This document shows, in pieces, positions 62,284 to 64,000 of a DNA stretch of 64,000 nucleotides. The DNA lies in the NCBI RefSeq assembly GCF_049562855.1, contig NZ_CP186925.1, positions 2,790,001 through 2,854,000 of the forward strand, in the 5' to 3' direction. Source of the stretch: Ruminococcus_C callidus. GTDB taxonomy: Bacteria > Bacillota > Clostridia > Oscillospirales > Ruminococcaceae. The notes beneath the pieces are model-generated. The model was not told where the DNA came from, made no database searches, and saw only the letters and a program-made list of their open reading frames with translations. How positions within the stretch are numbered: the stretch's first letter is position 1; each line of letters opens with the position of its first letter. The position numbers were made by a program, and so were the translations under genes.

Positions 62284-62660
62284 TCCTCTCCCGTGCCGCT
62301 TTCCTCCGGTTCTTCCACCGGCGGCTGGATATGATGCAGCATGCGGTCGATCTCTGCACTATGTGCGATCGAATCGTCTGCCACAAAATGCAGTGCCGGA
62401 CTCCGCCGGATCTTCAGCCGGCGAAGCAGTTCCCGCCGGATAAAGCCGGAGGCACTGTCCAGACCTTTGCAGGATTCCTTGGCGGTTTCCTTGCCGGACA
62501 GACTGGAAACGAAGATCTTGCAGTCCGACAGGTCGCGGGAGAGTTCTGCACGGACGACCGTCAGCATCGGATCGATACGGGGGTCCTTCAGTTCCCGCAA
62601 AATTGCTGTCATTTCCCGCAGGATGTCTTCCTCGGTACGATTTGCCTTGAAATTTGCCAT
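62280..62660 (-). CDS. rbfA: Ribosome-binding factor A
   Basis: RbfA helps 16S rRNA maturation in the 30S subunit. The 126-residue KH-like protein has the start RTEEDILREMTAILRELKDPRI, DLSDCKIFVSSL and the segment GFIRRELLRRLKIRRSPAL. It overlaps nrnA by 4 bases and follows infB after 91 bases. The C-terminal tail is acidic (EEPEESGTGEE). Confidence 0.96.
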   Translation of the reverse strand: MANFKANRTEEDILREMTAILRELKDPRIDPMLTVVRAELSRDLSDCKIFVSSLSGKETAKESCKGLDSASGFIRRELLRRLKIRRSPALHFVADDSIAHSAEIDRMLHHIQPPVEEPEESGTGEE

Positions 62661-62721
62661 GCTGTACGGCTCCTTTCTATCGTTGCATTTCTTTTCAGCA
62701 ACATGATGTCACAGCAATGCC

Positions 62722-62751
62722 GCACCAATTTTATGCGGCGTTGCCCTTCTG
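62722..62751. mobile_element. Decayed minimal family 1-like hairpin
   Basis: GCAATGCCGCA/TGCGGCGTTGC between infB and rbfA resembles the 33-34 bp forms, with several changes and no matching flanks. It could alternatively be an attenuator hairpin. Confidence 0.4.
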
Positions 62752-64000
62752 TCAATCTCTGTATTCTTCCATGATAAATGCTTCGAAGATGTCGCCTTCC
62801 TTGAAGTCGCGGAATTTTTCCAGTGTGATACCGCACTCATAGCTTTCGCCGACTTCCTTGACATCGTCCTTGAACCGCTTCAGGCTGGACATCTTATCTT
62901 CCGCAATGACAATGCCGTCACGTACCACGCGAATCTCGCACTGTCTGGTCACCTTGCCGTTGAGCACATATGCACCGGCAACGGCACCAACATTGGAGAT
63001 CTTGTATACCTGACGCACTTCGATACGTCCCATTACCACTTCGCGGAACTTCGGAGCCAGCATGCCCTTCATCGCAGTTTCGATTTCTTCGATCGCATCG
63101 TAGATGACACGGTAGGTGCGAATATCCACCTTATCCCGTGCTGCAATTTCTTCCGCAGTCTGATCCGGACGAACGTTGAATCCGATGATGATCGCATTCG
63201 ATGCACTTGCCAGCATAACGTCGCTTTCTTTGATACCGCCGACACCGCCGTGAATCACGCGGACGCGGACTTCGTCGTTGGACAGCTTTTCCAGCGACTG
63301 GGTGACAGCTTCTACAGAACCCTGTACGTCTGCCTTGACGATCAGGGACAGTTCCTTCATTTCGCCCTGTTCGATCTGGCTGAACAGGTTATCCAGAGTG
63401 ACCTTCTGGTACTCGTTGAACTTCGCCTGCTTTGCCTCGTGCTTCCGCTGTTCTACCAGTTCTCTTGCCAGACGCTCATCTTCTACTGCGTTGAACGTAT
63501 CGCCTGCTTCCGGCACTTCTGCCAGACCGGTGATCTCTACCGGTACAGACGGACCAGCAGATTCCACTGCCTGCCCCTTATCGTTGGTCATGACACGCAC
63601 ACGGCCGACTGCGGTACCTGCGATAATGACATCGCCGACGTGCAGGGTGCCGTTCTGTACCAGCAGGGTAGCGATCGGTCCGCGTCCCTTGTCCAGACGG
63701 GCTTCTACGACAGTACCCTTTGCACGGCGATCCGGATTTGCCTTCAGTTCGCTGGTTTCTGCGACCAGCAGAATGTTTTCCAGCAGGTCATCGATGCCCT
63801 CGCCGGTCTTTGCAGAAACCGGTACGCAGATCACGTCGCCGCCCCATTCTTCGCAGACCATGCCGTACTTGGTCAGTTCTTCCTTGATGCGGTCCGGATT
63901 TGCACCTTCCTTATCCATCTTGTTGATAGCAACAATAACGGTGATTCCGGCAGCCTTGGCGTGATTGATAGATTCGACTGTCTGCGGCATGATACCGTCA
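62752..64000 (-). CDS. infB: Translation initiation factor IF-2, C-terminal part
   Basis: IF-2 delivers initiator tRNA to the ribosome. The 416 visible residues begin in the G domain (DGIMPQTVESINHAK; the G4 motif VAINKMDK) and continue with domains II-IV (LIVKADVQGSVEAV; GFNVRPDQ; CEIRVVRDGIVI; YECGITLEKF). The 5' end lies outside the window. It leads the operon with rbfA, nrnA, truB and ribF. Confidence 0.97.
   Translation of the reverse strand, partial: DGIMPQTVESINHAKAAGITVIVAINKMDKEGANPDRIKEELTKYGMVCEEWGGDVICVPVSAKTGEGIDDLLENILLVAETSELKANPDRRAKGTVVEARLDKGRGPIATLLVQNGTLHVGDVIIAGTAVGRVRVMTNDKGQAVESAGPSVPVEITGLAEVPEAGDTFNAVEDERLARELVEQRKHEAKQAKFNEYQKVTLDNLFSQIEQGEMKELSLIVKADVQGSVEAVTQSLEKLSNDEVRVRVIHGGVGGIKESDVMLASASNAIIIGFNVRPDQTAEEIAARDKVDIRTYRVIYDAIEEIETAMKGMLAPKFREVVMGRIEVRQVYKISNVGAVAGAYVLNGKVTRQCEIRVVRDGIVIAEDKMSSLKRFKDDVKEVGESYECGITLEKFRDFKEGDIFEAFIMEEYRD

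Overview
The window looks like a chromosome segment of a Gram-positive, anaerobic, cellulosome-forming Ruminococcus. The evidence is three secreted proteins with C-terminal type I dockerins (two are GH9 cellulase-type enzymes), low-GC Firmicutes control genes (Rex, CdaA/CdaR, SpoIIGA/SigmaE, S-box and fluoride riboswitches), fermentative AdhE, and strong GGAGG-type ribosome sites. The moderate GC and cellulase set would fit a species near R. champanellensis, but that species call is inference. No rRNA, tRNA, CRISPR array, phage gene or transposase was found.

Layout. 1-6.4 kb: the start of a prepilin-like gene behind a long leader, a CAAX-type membrane protease, a small kinase-like protein and adhE, whose promoter carries a paired palindromic operator. 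6.4-8.1 kb: spoIIGA-sigE. 8.1-15.1 kb: a dockerin protein of unknown function, cdaA-cdaR (c-di-AMP synthesis), and a cysteine-desulfurase homologue coupled to a DUF3343 protein. 15.2-22 kb: ispD-ispF, rex, icd, a run of small membrane proteins with TraX, then aconitase. Aconitase plus Icd supply 2-oxoglutarate. 22-31.4 kb: a GGDEF/EAL protein, an AEC transporter, an aldolase-like protein, glutamine synthetase with an ANTAR regulator, upp and rpiB. 31.7-38.2 kb: tsaE-tsaB, fhs, a GHL10-type lipoprotein and metK under a SAM-I riboswitch. 38.6-45.7 kb: two large GH9 dockerin enzymes. 45.9-52.7 kb: a YgjP-like peptidase, a CLC-type fluoride exporter behind a fluoride riboswitch, an FNT channel, a zinc-ribbon protein and a GH26-like enzyme with an in-frame amber codon. 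52.4-57.8 kb: an ABC-2/GldG/DUF4340 export cassette. 57.9-64 kb: gltX, then the infB-rbfA-nrnA-truB-ribF translation and RNA operon.

The most unusual content is between genes. At least three families of small inverted-repeat elements without transposase fill the intergenic gaps. Family 1 has ends GGCAATACCGCAC...GTGCGGTATTGCC, with complete sizes of 33-34, 122, 174, 238 and 336 bp. Seven copies are flanked by perfect 3-bp direct repeats. Its internal hairpin modules keep one architecture (conserved internal loops, bulge and loop) while the stems differ by compensatory changes, so the fold seems to be what is kept. Family 2 (about 225-282 bp) has 18-bp ends and 9-bp target duplications, and one copy sits inside a family 1 remnant. 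Family 3 is a single 160-bp palindromic element beside the AEC gene. Several family 1 copies lie in 5' leaders or directly against stop codons, so they probably affect the transcripts of their neighbours.
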